This document shows, one piece after another, positions 45,432 to 57,039 of a DNA stretch of 64,000 nucleotides. The first letter of the stretch is position 1; every line of letters starts with the position of its first letter. Source of the stretch: Armillaria gallica (lineage: Eukaryota; Basidiomycota; Agaricomycetes; Agaricales; Physalacriaceae); NCBI GenBank assembly GCA_037576215.1, contig JBANDB010000021.1, forward strand, positions 868,001-932,000, in the 5' to 3' direction. Both the position numbers and the translations under genes were made by a program. The notes beneath the pieces are model-generated. The model had not been told where the DNA came from. It saw nothing but the letters and a program-made list of their open reading frames with translations, and searched no databases.

Positions 45432-46067
45432 CTAGTTACGGTGGAGGATTGTAAGCGCGAAATTGAAGGAAAGAAGGGCGGCTTGGTAGTTCGAAGATGT
45501 CTGAAAGAGAACGGGGGCTTATGACTAGGCATCGCAGTGCGCAAGCCTTGGTAAACAAATAAAGCGACCATCGTTTGTGGACAGTGATCTATGTTTTCGT
45601 AGTATAAGGATACCTGGATTGCTGAGAGTACAGCGTGCTCTGCTGCTTGTGATCTACGTCTATGGGATGGCTACCCGCAAAGATGACTCAAAGCTTCATT
45701 ATGACGGATCATTGTGAACGAGATCAATGCTACTGCTCATGCCATGGTATATATCTTGACATTATGAGGCCAATAAGATGATAATCAAAATCCGAGAAGA
45801 TGTCGGAGATGTATAACTGTGATGAACGATGACATATATACAGAACTCTGGGCAGCAGCTCGGTGATGCCGAAACGATAACCATTCCAACGGCTCCGTTC
45901 GACCCTACTCTATTCGTTCTGAATTCCACATACCAATGGATACATTAAATTTAAGTTGAGGTTGACAACACGAGACACTGAAATAGAATCTCTGATCCCG
46001 ATTTTTAAATCGATACCATCAAGGATACACATATGAGTACTACGCAAAAAGCCATAACTTAACTACG

Positions 46068-46352
46068 ATGATGATACTTTCCGCCAAGGCTATGGCCTAT
46101 GCAAGTATGAAAAAAAAAAAAAACAGAATAAGAACCACAGATCCGAACACTATAAAAGAGCACGAACCGAACAATTCACTTCCAGAAAACCCGAAGCATT
46201 CCTGGAGAATGAAACCCTTCACTCTTCTTATCATCATCGCTTGCTCCATGGCTGTAGGTATTCAGTTAACGTATTGGACTGACAAAGACACTGAACACCT
46301 TGACAGACATATAGCAATGGGCTACCTACCCCAGAGCCCTGTAAAAAAGTAA
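46068..46352 (+). CDS. Possible small single-TM protein
   Basis: 94-codon open frame: a Lys/Arg-rich N-terminal part including a poly-A encoded KKKK run, then one hydrophobic segment FTLLIIIACSMAVGIQLTYW and a charged tail. The segment resembles FTVFCGIACFIAVGIRLTYF at 54841-55032 on the other strand, and the DNA around it is alike. This argues that the ORF is not accidental. Translation may start at a later ATG (MKPFTLL at 46209). Function unknown. Confidence 0.4.
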   Translation: MMILSAKAMAYASMKKKKNRIRTTDPNTIKEHEPNNSLPENPKHSWRMKPFTLLIIIACSMAVGIQLTYWTDKDTEHLDRHIAMGYLPQSPVKK

Positions 46353-46359
46353 AATGCAT

Positions 46360-47140
46360 TATGTGGGGTGACGTCCCTGGGCCGCCCCTGCGGGGGGGAT
46401 CCGCTCCAAAGCCGCACCCCTGATAAATATGAATATGCATAATAATACCTGACATAGCATGAAGGTGGAGAGCTCGAAGATGTAGATGACGTTAGAACAA
46501 TATTATGCTCTTTATTAGCGGTAGATTGACACAGGTACAGTAGTGCGAATGGAGAATGTTTTGTTTTAGGCAGCTATGGTAATCGTGTTGGTGCTGGTGC
46601 TGGTATTGTTACCGGCCTATTATTGACATTGAGGTCCAAATTGTCCAAGGGGTATTTCATACGTACGCGTCCATACGTGAAGCATCGAAGCGACACTGTA
46701 TCATTTCCGTCTCCTACCATAAATGTCCTTGCAGTTCAATCTCTCAGTCGCCCACATGGAATTCCTTCGTAATACATATGGATGTTATAAGTGTTCTCAT
46801 TTCCGCATAACCAAACGGCGCATGAATATTCGTCGATGCCAGTCCCAGGGGGATGTGATAGCCTGCTGGAGTTGTGGCAGTTTCTAACGCTGGCATCGAT
46901 GAGAAGCGTCCAGTGGTCCAAACAAGGATACAGGTTTGATGATGCGAACCTCTGGTAGATAATGGCTGCGCAAGACGTCTGTTCCCGGCTGCCAACAGAC
47001 GAAAAGAACTGTAACAATACGGGACAATGAAGAGTCCCATCACTGCCCCGCCCACTTTTCAGGGGAAAGTCGTACCCTCACCAACGCCCGAGTCCTCACC
47101 CGATGTTCCACATCATTAACTGGGTTAGACGCCCTCCTTC
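46360..47140. other. No convincing gene; GC-rich patch
   Basis: A GC-rich patch at about 46365-46430 (GGGCCGCCCCTGCGGGGGGG) contrasts with its AT-rich neighbourhood and might be the end of a transposable element, but no partner end was found. Minus-strand frames at 46736-47055 overlap each other and match nothing I know. Confidence 0.3.
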
Positions 47141-48139
47141 TCTCGTTCCGAAGCTTTCCCAACTTTGAATGAGCCCGACTCTGCGTAAACAAGTTTCAAG
47201 CGAGTCGTCTTTCTCTTGCTGATCCTAGTTCGACGTTGGAGTGCCCAAGTGAAATGCATCCGCAGAGCCGTTCCCAGAACAAATAATTGGGAGAAGATTT
47301 TTGGACTCGGCAAACACGACGCTGTACACAAATATACATGTAAGGATTGCCAGGCGGAACGAATAGGTTTCTTGGTGTGCTGAGATGTCGTTTTAGGGAT
47401 GTTCGCAGGTAATAGGTGACGGTGTATTTCTTTTAGTTTCCCCTTCACATCTGGTGTAGGACCAACAGGTTACAGCACTCGATGTACCGCCGGTATTACC
47501 GGGTGTTAAACAGATGGGACGGCGGAACGGGACGTGCGAGCATCCCATGGAAATAGGGTAGAGACAATGGCACTGCTCCAGGACGTACATAATGAAACGA
47601 CGGACTGCTCGCACTGGGGTAAAGGTGACCTGACGGCAAGCCAGGATATCGACCGGGCGGCAGGAGCTTCTTCTTCGTCTGGCGTCAGGAGGAGAATATG
47701 AGTGTTGATATTCTCCGTCCCCGAAAAGAACTGGGAGAGAGGAGAACATGTTCAGACTCGAAGATTATGGTGCACCAAAAGGTGCGCGTAAGGACTAATG
47801 AGATGGAGGTGCCGATGAAAGGCAGGCGGCATATCTGCTTTGTCGCAGTCAAAGGGTAACATTATAAGTTCGTCTGCATTCTTAGCTTTATCCTGCAGAT
47901 CGAGAAAGCTGGACGGCTTAATGTCATCTGTGATAGAGGTGGGAGCCTCCGTGCCATACGCTGCATTCGCTCATGCTGTTAAAGGATCTTCCAGAGGAGC
48001 TGATGCTCTTCTCGGCCTAGGATAATAGCGACCCGAAAGTAGCCAAGGCATCGACTAAGCAGGAAAACTTTTGTCTTCATCATCTGGTGATATAGCAAGC
48101 TCATCGTCATGGTTGCAGGGAGACGGCGAGCTCAGGGAT

Positions 48140-48420
48140 CAGATCTTCTGACGACAGTGCCCATCGATAAATATCGCCATCATCTTGGGCTTCACGTTGA
48201 GGGAGATCTCGCATGGTGAAGCGTACCATACTAGTCAAGTATATGCAAGTCCACAGTCAGATATGAACGATACTGTGATCGCTCACCTGGAGAGCACTAT
48301 CGTACATAAGCAGACCCTTGAACAGCAGCCTTACATGCGACTAGACTTCTATTTGCCTCAATAAAGGAAAATTAAGCAGAGGTTTCACTCACCATGCGCT
48401 TGTTCAAAGTGTTCCGCCAT
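48140..48420 (-). pseudogene. Small gene of unknown function, right copy (decayed)
   Basis: Counterpart of 35969-36503. The exon encoding VFLYVRSLFKDLF on the left reads with a TAG stop here (EV*SHVRLLFKGL). The next exon keeps a related frame (RFTMRDLPQREAQDDGD, RWALSSEDLI) but ends early. Confidence 0.4.
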
Positions 48421-49770
48421 TATGGGTCGTAGCCCTTTCCCCGGTGTATATGTCGAAAAGATTACTCAGGTAGCTTCACACATGACTCGGAGCGTATGTC
48501 GATGGACTTGATGAGAGATGCCGTGAGCGTTTTAAAGAACTGGGCGCCTAGTCAATCGACCACATGTAAGAGATGGAGGTAAACAACATACCTTGACATC
48601 AAGATTACCTCGTATGCTATGTCATAACCCGCGCTGCAGAAGCATTGTCGTCTTGCTCGCCATCTCCTGATTGACATAGAATTAGGCGAGGCTGGGGTAT
48701 GTACACTGTTTCGCATAACCGTTTGAAGCTACATATTACGGCGTTAGACAGCAAGAGTAACGATATTCGACGTACCTTGGCACAAAGACCACGCCCTATG
48801 CCTAGCATCGTTTCTCTAAATATCGGCCTAGCTTCTCTACCTTTTCCCAGTTCGATGCATTCCATTCTCGCCTGCACATTCGTCTGCGTACTTTAGGTTC
48901 CTGGTGATTGCGAAATCGAGGTGCAGAAGACAGTACCAGTCCTAGTCGACCCCTAATATTGACCGCTCAGACATCCTATAACACGACATATTGACTGATA
49001 CGGACACTATGCACAGAAGGGTGACGAAGATACCGGAGAAAGATCGAGCCAGAAGATATAGTGGTCAGCTGTGGGCACTGGACAAGGAGTAAACAGGGAA
49101 GTTCAAAATCTCGTCCGCGCGACCGGCCCGAACCTGATTTGCCGAGTTGCCGAAATATCAACTCGTTTTTCCTGAACGTCCATCATGGTCTTACTTACAT
49201 CGCACCATTCATGTCAGATCCACGCACTCGCATTGTAATTCTAACGAACTAATCCTTCTATAATATCAGGTTTCTTCCCTTTCAATCAAACAAGCAATGT
49301 TTCGTGCGGCTTGAAATAGAATCGTGTCACGACTCACGATTTGTAACGACCGAAGGCAACCTCCCATGTTTGTCTATGTGTTAAACAAACTTTAGCTACG
49401 AGACGACACCGAATTTCAAGTTCCTGTGATTCTACATCGACTCTTTGGGTCCTGTCCAAAGACACGTCTTTCTAATGCTTATGGGACAGTTTGACTGGTG
49501 GCTATTCCTGGAACAATTCTGGAAGCGACATTGAGACCAAAATCGCCGAAGAAGCAAGGACAAACGCAGCTCCACGGTATTATCTTCAGAATCATGGTGC
49601 GTTGAAACAGATACCGCCCTGCAGAACCGCTACACTTCCCGCCCCTATTGAGGGCCGCCTCGGGATTTGAAACAATTCGCAGGAACCCTGAAAACACTGG
49701 TCATCGCCTCGTATGTCTTAGCAGCATCTGATAGTTTCGAGCGCGCACTGTGCCTGCAGTAACGATTTAA

Positions 49771-49778
49771 TATAAAAG
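49771..49778 (+). promoter_or_regulatory. TATA box of the CE4 gene
   Basis: TATAAAAG lies 84 bases upstream of the ATG at 49855. In the pseudogene copy the matching site reads TATAGAAG. Confidence 0.55.
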
Positions 49779-49854
49779 GCCGGACAGGATTCCGTAGATA
49801 TTGTATCCAACCTTTCCCTCAAATCATTTTCATACTCAAATCCATATCATCAAG

Positions 49855-51167
49855 ATGTTGTCCTCCGCTTTCCTCACGATTGCATTCGCTACTGCAGCTT
49901 TTTCGCACCCCACGAAACGACAGACTGGCGGTGTGATCACCTCGTGTACTGTTCCAAATACCGCTGCTTTGACGTTTGTACGTATAGCTCTTCGAGTCCC
50001 CTTAAAGTCATTTGACTGACAAGTACTAGGATGATGGACCTTACATCTATTCGTACGTTTCAAATGCAATGCACGTTGTGTTGTTTACTCATGGTGTTCT
50101 ATAGGCAAAACATTGTCAATATGCTCGATGCTAAAGGTGTCAAGGGCACGTTCTTCGTCAGTACGTACCATATTGACATTATCTTTGAACTTGCCGGATC
50201 TAACCCACATTCGAATTGTTTAGATGGTAACAACTGTAAGTCCTGAGCAAGACGCGAGTGGTATTCTCAGCACTCATGCACATATCCTCGCAGATGGTTG
50301 TATATACGGAGACACCGAGAGAGCAGCGCTACAAAATGCGTACTCGAAGGGTCATCAGATCGCATCGTGAGTGAAGATATAATGTCCGAATGTGAGCTTG
50401 TTTAATTTATCTTTGAATCCAGGCATACATGGGCGCATAAAGATCTGGCTACGCTGACCACAGACCAAGGTATGTCTTTCAATGACATATTTTCGTCAAG
50501 CTATTTTCTAACCCAGGCTTGTTGACAGTTGAAAGTGAATTTACTCTCACCGATAGTATGCTCCCCACCAGTTGATAACGAATTCCAACTCACTACTAAT
50601 ACAGCGGCTTTGGAAAAAATTATTGGAGTCGAGGTCGCGTTTATGAGACCTCCCTACGGCAGCTACAACGACGGCGTACTGCAAGTCGCTGCTGCTCACA
50701 ACCAGAGTGTGATTATCTGGGATTTCGAGTATGTCTGCCTTTTACCTACCAGTTCCGTGACCTGACTCCTTCCATGTAGTTCTGGGGATTCCGTCGGAGA
50801 AACTGCTTCGAATAGCGAGAAGGATTACGACACCCTTGTGGCGAAACATCCTAGCACGATTTTGACGCTGAATCATGAGACTGTCGGTGAGTAGTTCGGT
50901 TCGGTTTCGTTAATGAGGAATGAACTGATTCTGGGATATCTAGAAACTACTAGGTGAGTTGTTGTCATGACCACGATGTCATGACTCTTATAGTGACATA
51001 TCTGCAGTACGACCGTTCTCCCGCATGCTCTTGACGATCTGCTAGGTGCGGGCTATAACCTAGTCACCGTCGCTGAGTGTCTCGGCATGCCGCCGTATCT
51101 AAGCGTTGCAGCGCCTAGTGTGCAAGATGTGCGTGTTACTCCTACATCATTTTTGGTTGATTGCTAA
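49855..51167 (+). CDS. Chitin deacetylase-type polysaccharide deacetylase (CE4)
   Basis: Eleven exons, every phase consistent: 49855-49977, 50030-50052, 50105-50160, 50224-50235, 50294-50366, 50423-50469, 50529-50555, 50605-50728, 50780-50886, 50944-50953 and 51008-51167. Total 762 nt, 253 aa. Two exons are tiny (12 and 10 nt). A signal peptide (MLSSAFLTIAFATAAFSHP) and a KR site precede the catalytic domain. All five CE4 motifs are present: TFDDGPY (D42, D43), SHTWAH (H97, H101 metal ligands), RPPYGSYN (R135), WDFDSGD (about 159-165) and LTLNHET (H194). The family hydrolyses N-acetyl groups of chitin, giving chitosan, at the cell wall or outside the cell. The last 15 residues differ from the Trp-Lys-Cys-like ends usual for basidiomycete enzymes. 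The paralog at 38.5 kb is dead, so this is the working copy, if any. Confidence 0.9.
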
Positions 51168-51601
51168 CGAGTTTCTCCTGCTTGTAGGCTTCGTGGACCT
51201 GTTCGAACACGAATTAATAATTCATTATTTTTGGCTGACTGCTTTGCCACATGCATTTGAACGCTGTATTGTTATTTTGTATCCACTGTTTTACAAATAC
51301 CATAATGATTCAACATATAATTCTTCGTATCAAGGAAAAGATTCTGCCCAGGTCGATTGAGCCTTCTAAGTACATTCGTCAACAAGCTTTTCCTTAATTT
51401 CTTCATGCATTCAACTCACTCTTAATTCTTACTCACCCAATTATCTGTGTGTTCAACATATACAACCATATTGTTCTTTTCAGTAGCCATTCCATATCAT
51501 ATGAGTCGTCAGCTTCAATACCCCAAGCCATAAACAACGCCATAGCCGAATATCTTCCCCTTCTCATGCATCATACTCCAAAGTTAGTCACCAAATCAAT
51601 G

Positions 51602-51947
51602 TGGTCTCGGAACTACGTTGAGCGATGAGCCCTCTTCACCCAGTGGAGAGTTAGTTGAGTCAAGGATAATTACTCCTTTGGTCGCTTTTAATGGTGAGTC
51701 TCCGCTGTAATACTTAGCCCAGATCTCAAGCTCGACTTCCAGAGCGACCTGATATTCCTCAGATACAGCCGACAACTCCTTTGAACATCGCTTTCCACGA
51801 AACAAATTCACTCACATATCTCCTTTGCTGATTCCCAGTCGACGATCCTCGCACAACCTCCTCAAAGCTACAAGCGCTTACCCCCTCGGCTCCCAAAATC
51901 AGCTCATCGACGACCAGAAAACCTCCTGGCGTAGCATACACGGTCAA
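51602..51947 (-). pseudogene. Uncharacterised remnant, right copy
   Basis: Minus-strand frames read LTVYATPGGFLVVDELILG, SFEEVVRGSS and QQRRYVSEFVSWK, then after a frame change SEEYQVALEVELEIWAKYYSG. The left copy at 40590-40960 keeps parts of the same frames, so a gene probably existed here before the duplication. Not identified. Confidence 0.4.
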
Positions 51948-52089
51948 AGGAGGAGGAATTATCTCATATTTTCACCCAAGAAATGAGCCGTGCTCACTCT
52001 CTTCGGAGAATCAACATGGGGACAGCTCCTGAAGCGGCCGCAGAAGAATAAACATGACGAAGGAGACAAATGTACTTCGGAGGCTCAGA

Positions 52090-52980
52090 GAAGTAGCAGA
52101 ACGGAGAGGCTCAACTCACTGATTTTCAAGTAATTAAGTTATGAATGCCTATAGCCGACTACAATGCAGCCGGTAGCTTTTATTCTTGAAACCAGCAATC
52201 ATACACGAGGTTCGGTTGTGCGATACATTGACGTGTTGGGGGGTAAGGCGTGACCAGATTTTCTGTGGCCCGTCGGAACTTTCGGCCACATATCCGAATC
52301 AACTCAAAATCAACTTGACCAACGACTTCGATGAACATTCGAAGTTCGTGCTGCCTCATTTTAAGTCTCTTCTCCCCATCTAGTATCAAATCTATCTTAT
52401 AAAGAACAAGGTAAGCATAAGATCCTACCTGCTGTGCCCATCATTTAACTGACATTCTGTGCCTGTCCATTACAACTGCCTCGCAGCACATTTTCTTCAC
52501 TCGTATGATTGTGCTACTAACTGGAGATAAGGATGAAATTCCTTGACATAGAGCAAGATGTGACCAAGCGCTAGTAGCATTCATCATTCATGAGGCACCG
52601 TATCTTAGAATTATGGACAGGGAAACGTTCGTCTCGTTATCGCCGTTTTGATATTTTTACTATGCTGAAAGTGCTATTCTAATTTGGAGGGGAAGAAAAT
52701 CCGGGCTTTCCAGATGTACTAGTCTACAACAGCAGTACTAAGAGAGTATCTTCTGCCTTCGATGCCTGGATTCCATGGATTGTTGCATCCACTTTACCCT
52801 CAGTAGCTTCATCCGGGTACCATGTCCTGTTCCTTTATTAACTCGGGTCCATCGCTTATTTGAAAAGATATTTTCGAGAGCCTTCGAGCACCGGACCGAA
52901 GAGCTACTTTCGGGGCACCACACTACCTCCGCGCTACCCATTTCTTTCGCCTACGAGTCAGTCTCTCGAGATCTAGAGTA
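52090..52980. other. No gene seen
   Basis: Short opposing frames only; no motif recognised. The stretch 52740-52980 may belong to the 5' region of the gag-like relic that follows. Confidence 0.35.
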
Positions 52981-52982
52981 TT

Positions 52983-54041
52983 ATGACCTCCTCGCCTAGG
53001 ATAGAATCACGCTTCGATTACAGCAGTTCGCATATCCCCATCATGAAACCCTGCTGTGATCCGTTCACTTCTTGCGACTTCACAGAATACGAATTCGTGG
53101 CGCGTACCTACATCCAGAGTCATGAGAATCTCGTTACTTCGAGACATGTCCCCTCTCTGTCCCTTGGTTTCAAGGATCCAATTGCACGAGACTGGTTCAT
53201 GGTCAACATGACCCGTCTGTGCTCGTTAAGGCTCAGCAACTTCCTGTCTGAACTACCGACAGCATTTCTCCCCCGAGACTGGGACCAGAAGATCAGGGAT
53301 TCCATTTTGGCGACCTACCAGTCAGTTGACGAACCCGTCATTGTCTGGATAACGCGTCTCCGATCGAAGAAGACCTTCCTCCGGAACACGCCCTATCATC
53401 TCAGCAACCACGAGCTCCTTGCGCATTTTAAATCGCATCTGAATAACCGTCTTTCTTCCATACACCGACGTAACGCAGTGAATCCTTCTGATAACATGTC
53501 TGGAGGATACAGCCGATGATGCTGATGCTGATTCGGCAAGCGACGTGACGGCTACCACACCCGTATCTGCCATACCAACGGATCCACGTCTGCGCAAGGG
53601 CGAGTCCGACTTTCCACCCAAAAGGGCTATGAAAACTCCACCTCTGCCTCCCTCGCCTGTCTCTCATACCAATAATGAGCCTAAACACCATCCATTCCCT
53701 CGCACCCGCCTTTGTGTCCCAGGCCGCTTCTACCCAGAGTTCAGGCTCGTCCGTTGCCAGAGCGACCAAAGTTCGATTCGTATGAGGGTATTCCGTCGTT
53801 GAATGAGCAACGACACTATTTGCGGAGCCCACAGGGATTTTTTCGGTGTCGGAGGATAGGTGTTCGACATGCAGGAGGGGAATGTCCTCATAGGGTGCCT
53901 AATCCTGCTAATTATCATGGTATCATGCATCCATATGGGTCGGGCCTAGCGAGGGACGCACCTAGACACCACCATTCGGAGGGCGTGCTTGCTATGGTCG
54001 AATGTCCAGATGATTCTCATGACAATAGCAGGAGAAAGTAA
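52983..54041 (+). pseudogene. Retroelement Gag-like relic with zinc-knuckle-like end
   Basis: A frame from 52983 to 53519 (178 codons) contains FLPRDWDQKIRDSILATYQ, VIVWITRLRSKKTFLR and NHELLAHFKSHLNNRL, the pattern of a capsid-like gag domain from fungal LTR elements. A frame change near 53490 leads into a Pro/Ser-rich, acidic linker (EDTADDADADSASD, PLPPSPVSHTNNE). In a third frame RSPQGFFRCRRIGVRHAGGECPHR is a degenerate Cys/His knuckle. No protease, reverse transcriptase or LTR was seen nearby. It is probably an orphan fragment of a Ty3-like or other LTR element, unrelated in sequence to the copia element at 14-19 kb. Confidence 0.5.
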
Positions 54042-54049
54042 GGAAAGGG

Positions 54050-54835
54050 ATAACAAAAGCGCGGTTGATGAGAGCAGCCATTATTTACTAGAGGTTCGGT
54101 CTAATCTAATTTGTTGCTTTGTTCAGAGTGCCGAACACCCCTTATCCATTGACCATTAACATTAGAGCCTGCCAAAACTCCGCCATGCTCTCTTTCTGCG
54201 CGGCTCTGGGGCTCGCAGGGCATCGACGATCTATTTACTATTATGAATTCCTTGTTTTTTAATACGGTAATAAGCTCACTCACGAGATCGGTATGTATTA
54301 CGAGGAGAGTCCCACATAGTGCGATTGAGAGGGCGATAGACATGCTCTGGAATGTAGAATTATATGGGACGGGGATGATAAGGTATCGGTGTGTGATGCA
54401 TGAACTGAAGCAGACCTACTTATACCGAATCTTCCAGCTTCGGTGTTATATTATTTTTTATTACCCATCAATATTTCATCTATGTATAAAATTAACGTCC
54501 GATACCTCATGATATGATAAAGTCAAGAAAAGATCAGAGGATTGTTGTGACCTCGTAAATCAAACTCCCCGTTGACAACATTATATCTCTAACAGTCTAC
54601 TGGCTCCTGTTTAATAACGAGTCAATGAAATATCTAAGTGCGCCTATGATCGATATGCACTTATTCCTAGACAAGTTAGGTTGTATCGTGAATATCTATC
54701 TCTTTCCATTGCTCACATTTCAAGAATCACCAAATTCTAAACTTGGCTCATATCCCCGGTCCGATGTGTGCCATAGGATATCCCATACACCATTTCGTGC
54801 TGCAGGGTTCTGCGGTGGGAATTGCGGTGCAATAT
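54050..54835. other. No gene seen
   Basis: Short open frames on both strands without recognisable motifs. Confidence 0.35.
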
Positions 54836-54840
54836 GTCTG

Positions 54841-55032
54841 TCAGTGATTGTTATGGTCTTTTCGAAACAACTTGAAATAAGTCAACCGAATACCTACAGC
54901 AATGAAGCAAGCGATACCACAAAAAACAGTGAAGATGTTCATGACAGGGTTTCTGTGAGTTGTGGTGTCACTATTCTCCTCGAGTCGTGCTTTATACCGC
55001 CCGAACCCGTGGTTCCTGTCCCTACTTAGCAC
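54841..55032 (-). CDS. Possible small single-TM protein, relative of 46068-46352
   Basis: 63-codon minus-strand frame ending with one hydrophobic segment (MNIFTVFCGIACFIAVGIRLTYF) and a short basic tail. It shares IAC..AVGI.LTY and similar DNA with the frame at 46 kb. Both lie beside intact 7TM genes, on the side of the 7TM start codon, and both read away from them. Function unknown. Confidence 0.35.
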   Translation of the reverse strand: MLSRDRNHGFGRYKARLEENSDTTTHRNPVMNIFTVFCGIACFIAVGIRLTYFKLFRKDHNNH

Positions 55033-55039
55033 GGATCGT

Positions 55040-55750
55040 AGTCTTTACAAAAAGCACCACTGTCAGTGTTGATATGGAATCGATTCGTTGTTCCTTGCAA
55101 ATGGCTTGTACATGTCTCCTTTACAATGATGTGTAATCAGGCAATTTGGTAGTCGCAGATGTTCTACTTCGGTTCCTATGTCGGGGGTTTGCGTTCAAGT
55201 TTGTCATCAAGGTATCCATTTGATGGGTATGCCTTCTATTATTTTGGATTCCTATAGTTACTTTACTCGCTTTTAGAAACTTACGAGACTAATTAGTCTT
55301 TCATATAAGGTTCCAAGTCCTCCAATTTTATCTCTGATTATTATTATCGTCCTATCGGTTTAAGAATCAAGACGCATATCCCAGTAGGCATAGAAGTATC
55401 CATTCAATGTTACCTAGGAGATATCTGAAGTAAGATTGGGCGCTCTTTGATCACATCATGCCATAATCGTTGCTGAGGTTTAGAATATCAGGCCCTCTCT
55501 TCACGGATGGAGATCCTAACAAACTTAGATCTTACTGTTCCTACCACCGCTCCCTTCATGGACTTTGCAAGTAGCCCTATACTTCGAGAAGTCAGATCGT
55601 TATATGGCAATAGAATGATGGCCACGTTACCAAGGCTCGGTCACTTCAAGACCCATTCATAAGCTCTGGTGTCTCGTTCGGACGTCTTCAAACTTTCCAA
55701 CCACCCTTCTTTCAGTTTTACAAGCAAGGAATAGCTCATAGTCCAGCGCA
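55040..55750. other. Upstream region of 7TM copy A
   Basis: AT-rich spacer with no exon recognised. The 7TM promoter must lie here, but no clear TATA box was seen. Confidence 0.35.
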
Positions 55751-55752
55751 CG

Positions 55753-57034
55753 ATGTCGGAGGTACTCCCAGATTTTTCTTCCATCCAAGTACTAGCAACA
55801 CAGGTGTCCGACTCTTGGTTCAACGGGGTCATCATCGAATGCCTAACACATGGTCAGAATCGTTTCACAAACTATAGTCTCTCAATTTGAGGTACTTATC
55901 ATGGCGTAGGAATGTACACAGCTTTGCTCGCTGTCATACTGTGGAGGATATGTACGTTGTTAAACCCGGCATGGTATACACGACTGAACCTAAAACACCA
56001 TTGTTGTAGTGTCGAGGAGCACTGCTCATGCGACGCAGACGAAGGTCCTCGCTGGAATTTCGATGTTCATGTACATCATGGCTACATTGCATGTGGCCGT
56101 GAGGTGGTTCTATGCCCGCCGGGCATTCATCGCCAATGGCGAGACCGAGGAAACTAGGTTTTTCGCTCTCATAGATTCGCTGATTGCTGGCGGTCCATTG
56201 TGGGTTCCGACGATCAGTAGTATTGTCGCGAGCATCAATATACTCACCGCCGATTGTGTTATTGTACGTGTCTCGCTTGACTCTCGATGCTGTACTCACC
56301 TTTAGATCAGATATGGAGGTGCTGGATCATCTGGGGAAGAAATTGGAGGATCATCGTCCTTCCCGCTCTGTGCACGCTATGCGGAACCAGTAAGTCGCCA
56401 GAATCTACCTTAACAAGTTCAAAGACTCACTGCGCTCAGTTTTTGATATCTTCTTCTTGATTCAGGAGCTAACGCCGTTGATCGATGTAGAGGGGAAACC
56501 TGTCACTCCCTGGGGGAGCAACTCGATCAACTGGGGAGTAGCATATTACACTATGACACTCTCCACAACCGTCATATGCACCACCCTTATTGTATACCGA
56601 CTCGCACGAGCAAGTATGATTGGAAAGTCCCTACACTTTGGGCCGAATCCATACCATCAAGTCATGGAGATCATGGTGGAATCGGCCGCACTATACGTCG
56701 TTGCCCTGGTGGTGTACATCCCGTTCATTGCAACGAATAGTCCGTACAGCAATTATCCACAAGTGGTTCTTGCTTCAGTAACCGTACGTTTAACGTTTTT
56801 CTTCCGATGAAGAGAACCTAGAACACTTACTATGATTTGGGGTAGGGAATCGCCCCGACTTTGATACTCCTTCGTGTTGCATCTAGGAGTTCGGATATCG
56901 GTGCGCCGGGTCATAGTATGCATCCGGGGTCTGTGCAGCGCCTATCGAAGTCGGACATGGAAGGAAGTGTTACGTCTTCAGAGGACGATGATATAATGCT
57001 CATCACTCTGTCGAAAAATGTTGAAGTCGTATAA
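55753..57034 (+). CDS. Seven-transmembrane protein, copy A (intact)
   Basis: Six exons in phase: 55753-55852, 55910-55951, 56010-56263, 56311-56389, 56440-56783 and 56846-57034. Total 1008 nt, 335 aa. Begins MSEVLPDFSSIQVLATQVSD. Hydrophobic segments: GMYTALLAVILWRI; GISMFMYIMATLHVAVRW; TISSIVASINILTADCVI with IWRCWIIWGRNW; IIVLPALCTLCG; YTMTLSTTVICTTLIVYRL; VESAALYVVALVVYIPFIA; VVLASVTGIAPTLILLRVA. The tail carries SVTSSEDDDIMLIT, a possible phosphorylation patch. For exon 4 two acceptors are near each other; the second (GATCAG, 56310) restores the IWRCW motif shared with copy B. The family is an agaricomycete multi-gene family without a known role. SDR copy 4 starts about 660 bp downstream in the same direction. 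Confidence 0.88.
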
Positions 57035-57039
57035 GAGGC

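Larger units (their letters stand above)
47150..52080. repeat. Large direct duplication, right copy
   Basis: Partner of 35760-41280 in the same orientation. It contains the intact CE4 gene, the remnants of the small minus-strand genes, and empty sites for the two elements inserted in the left copy. About 500 bp near 47370-47870 have no counterpart on the left, and I could not find terminal repeats there. Confidence 0.85.

Noticed and set aside
47370..47870. Extra 500 bp in the right duplication as a further transposon
   Set aside because: No terminal inverted repeats or target duplication could be found at its borders.
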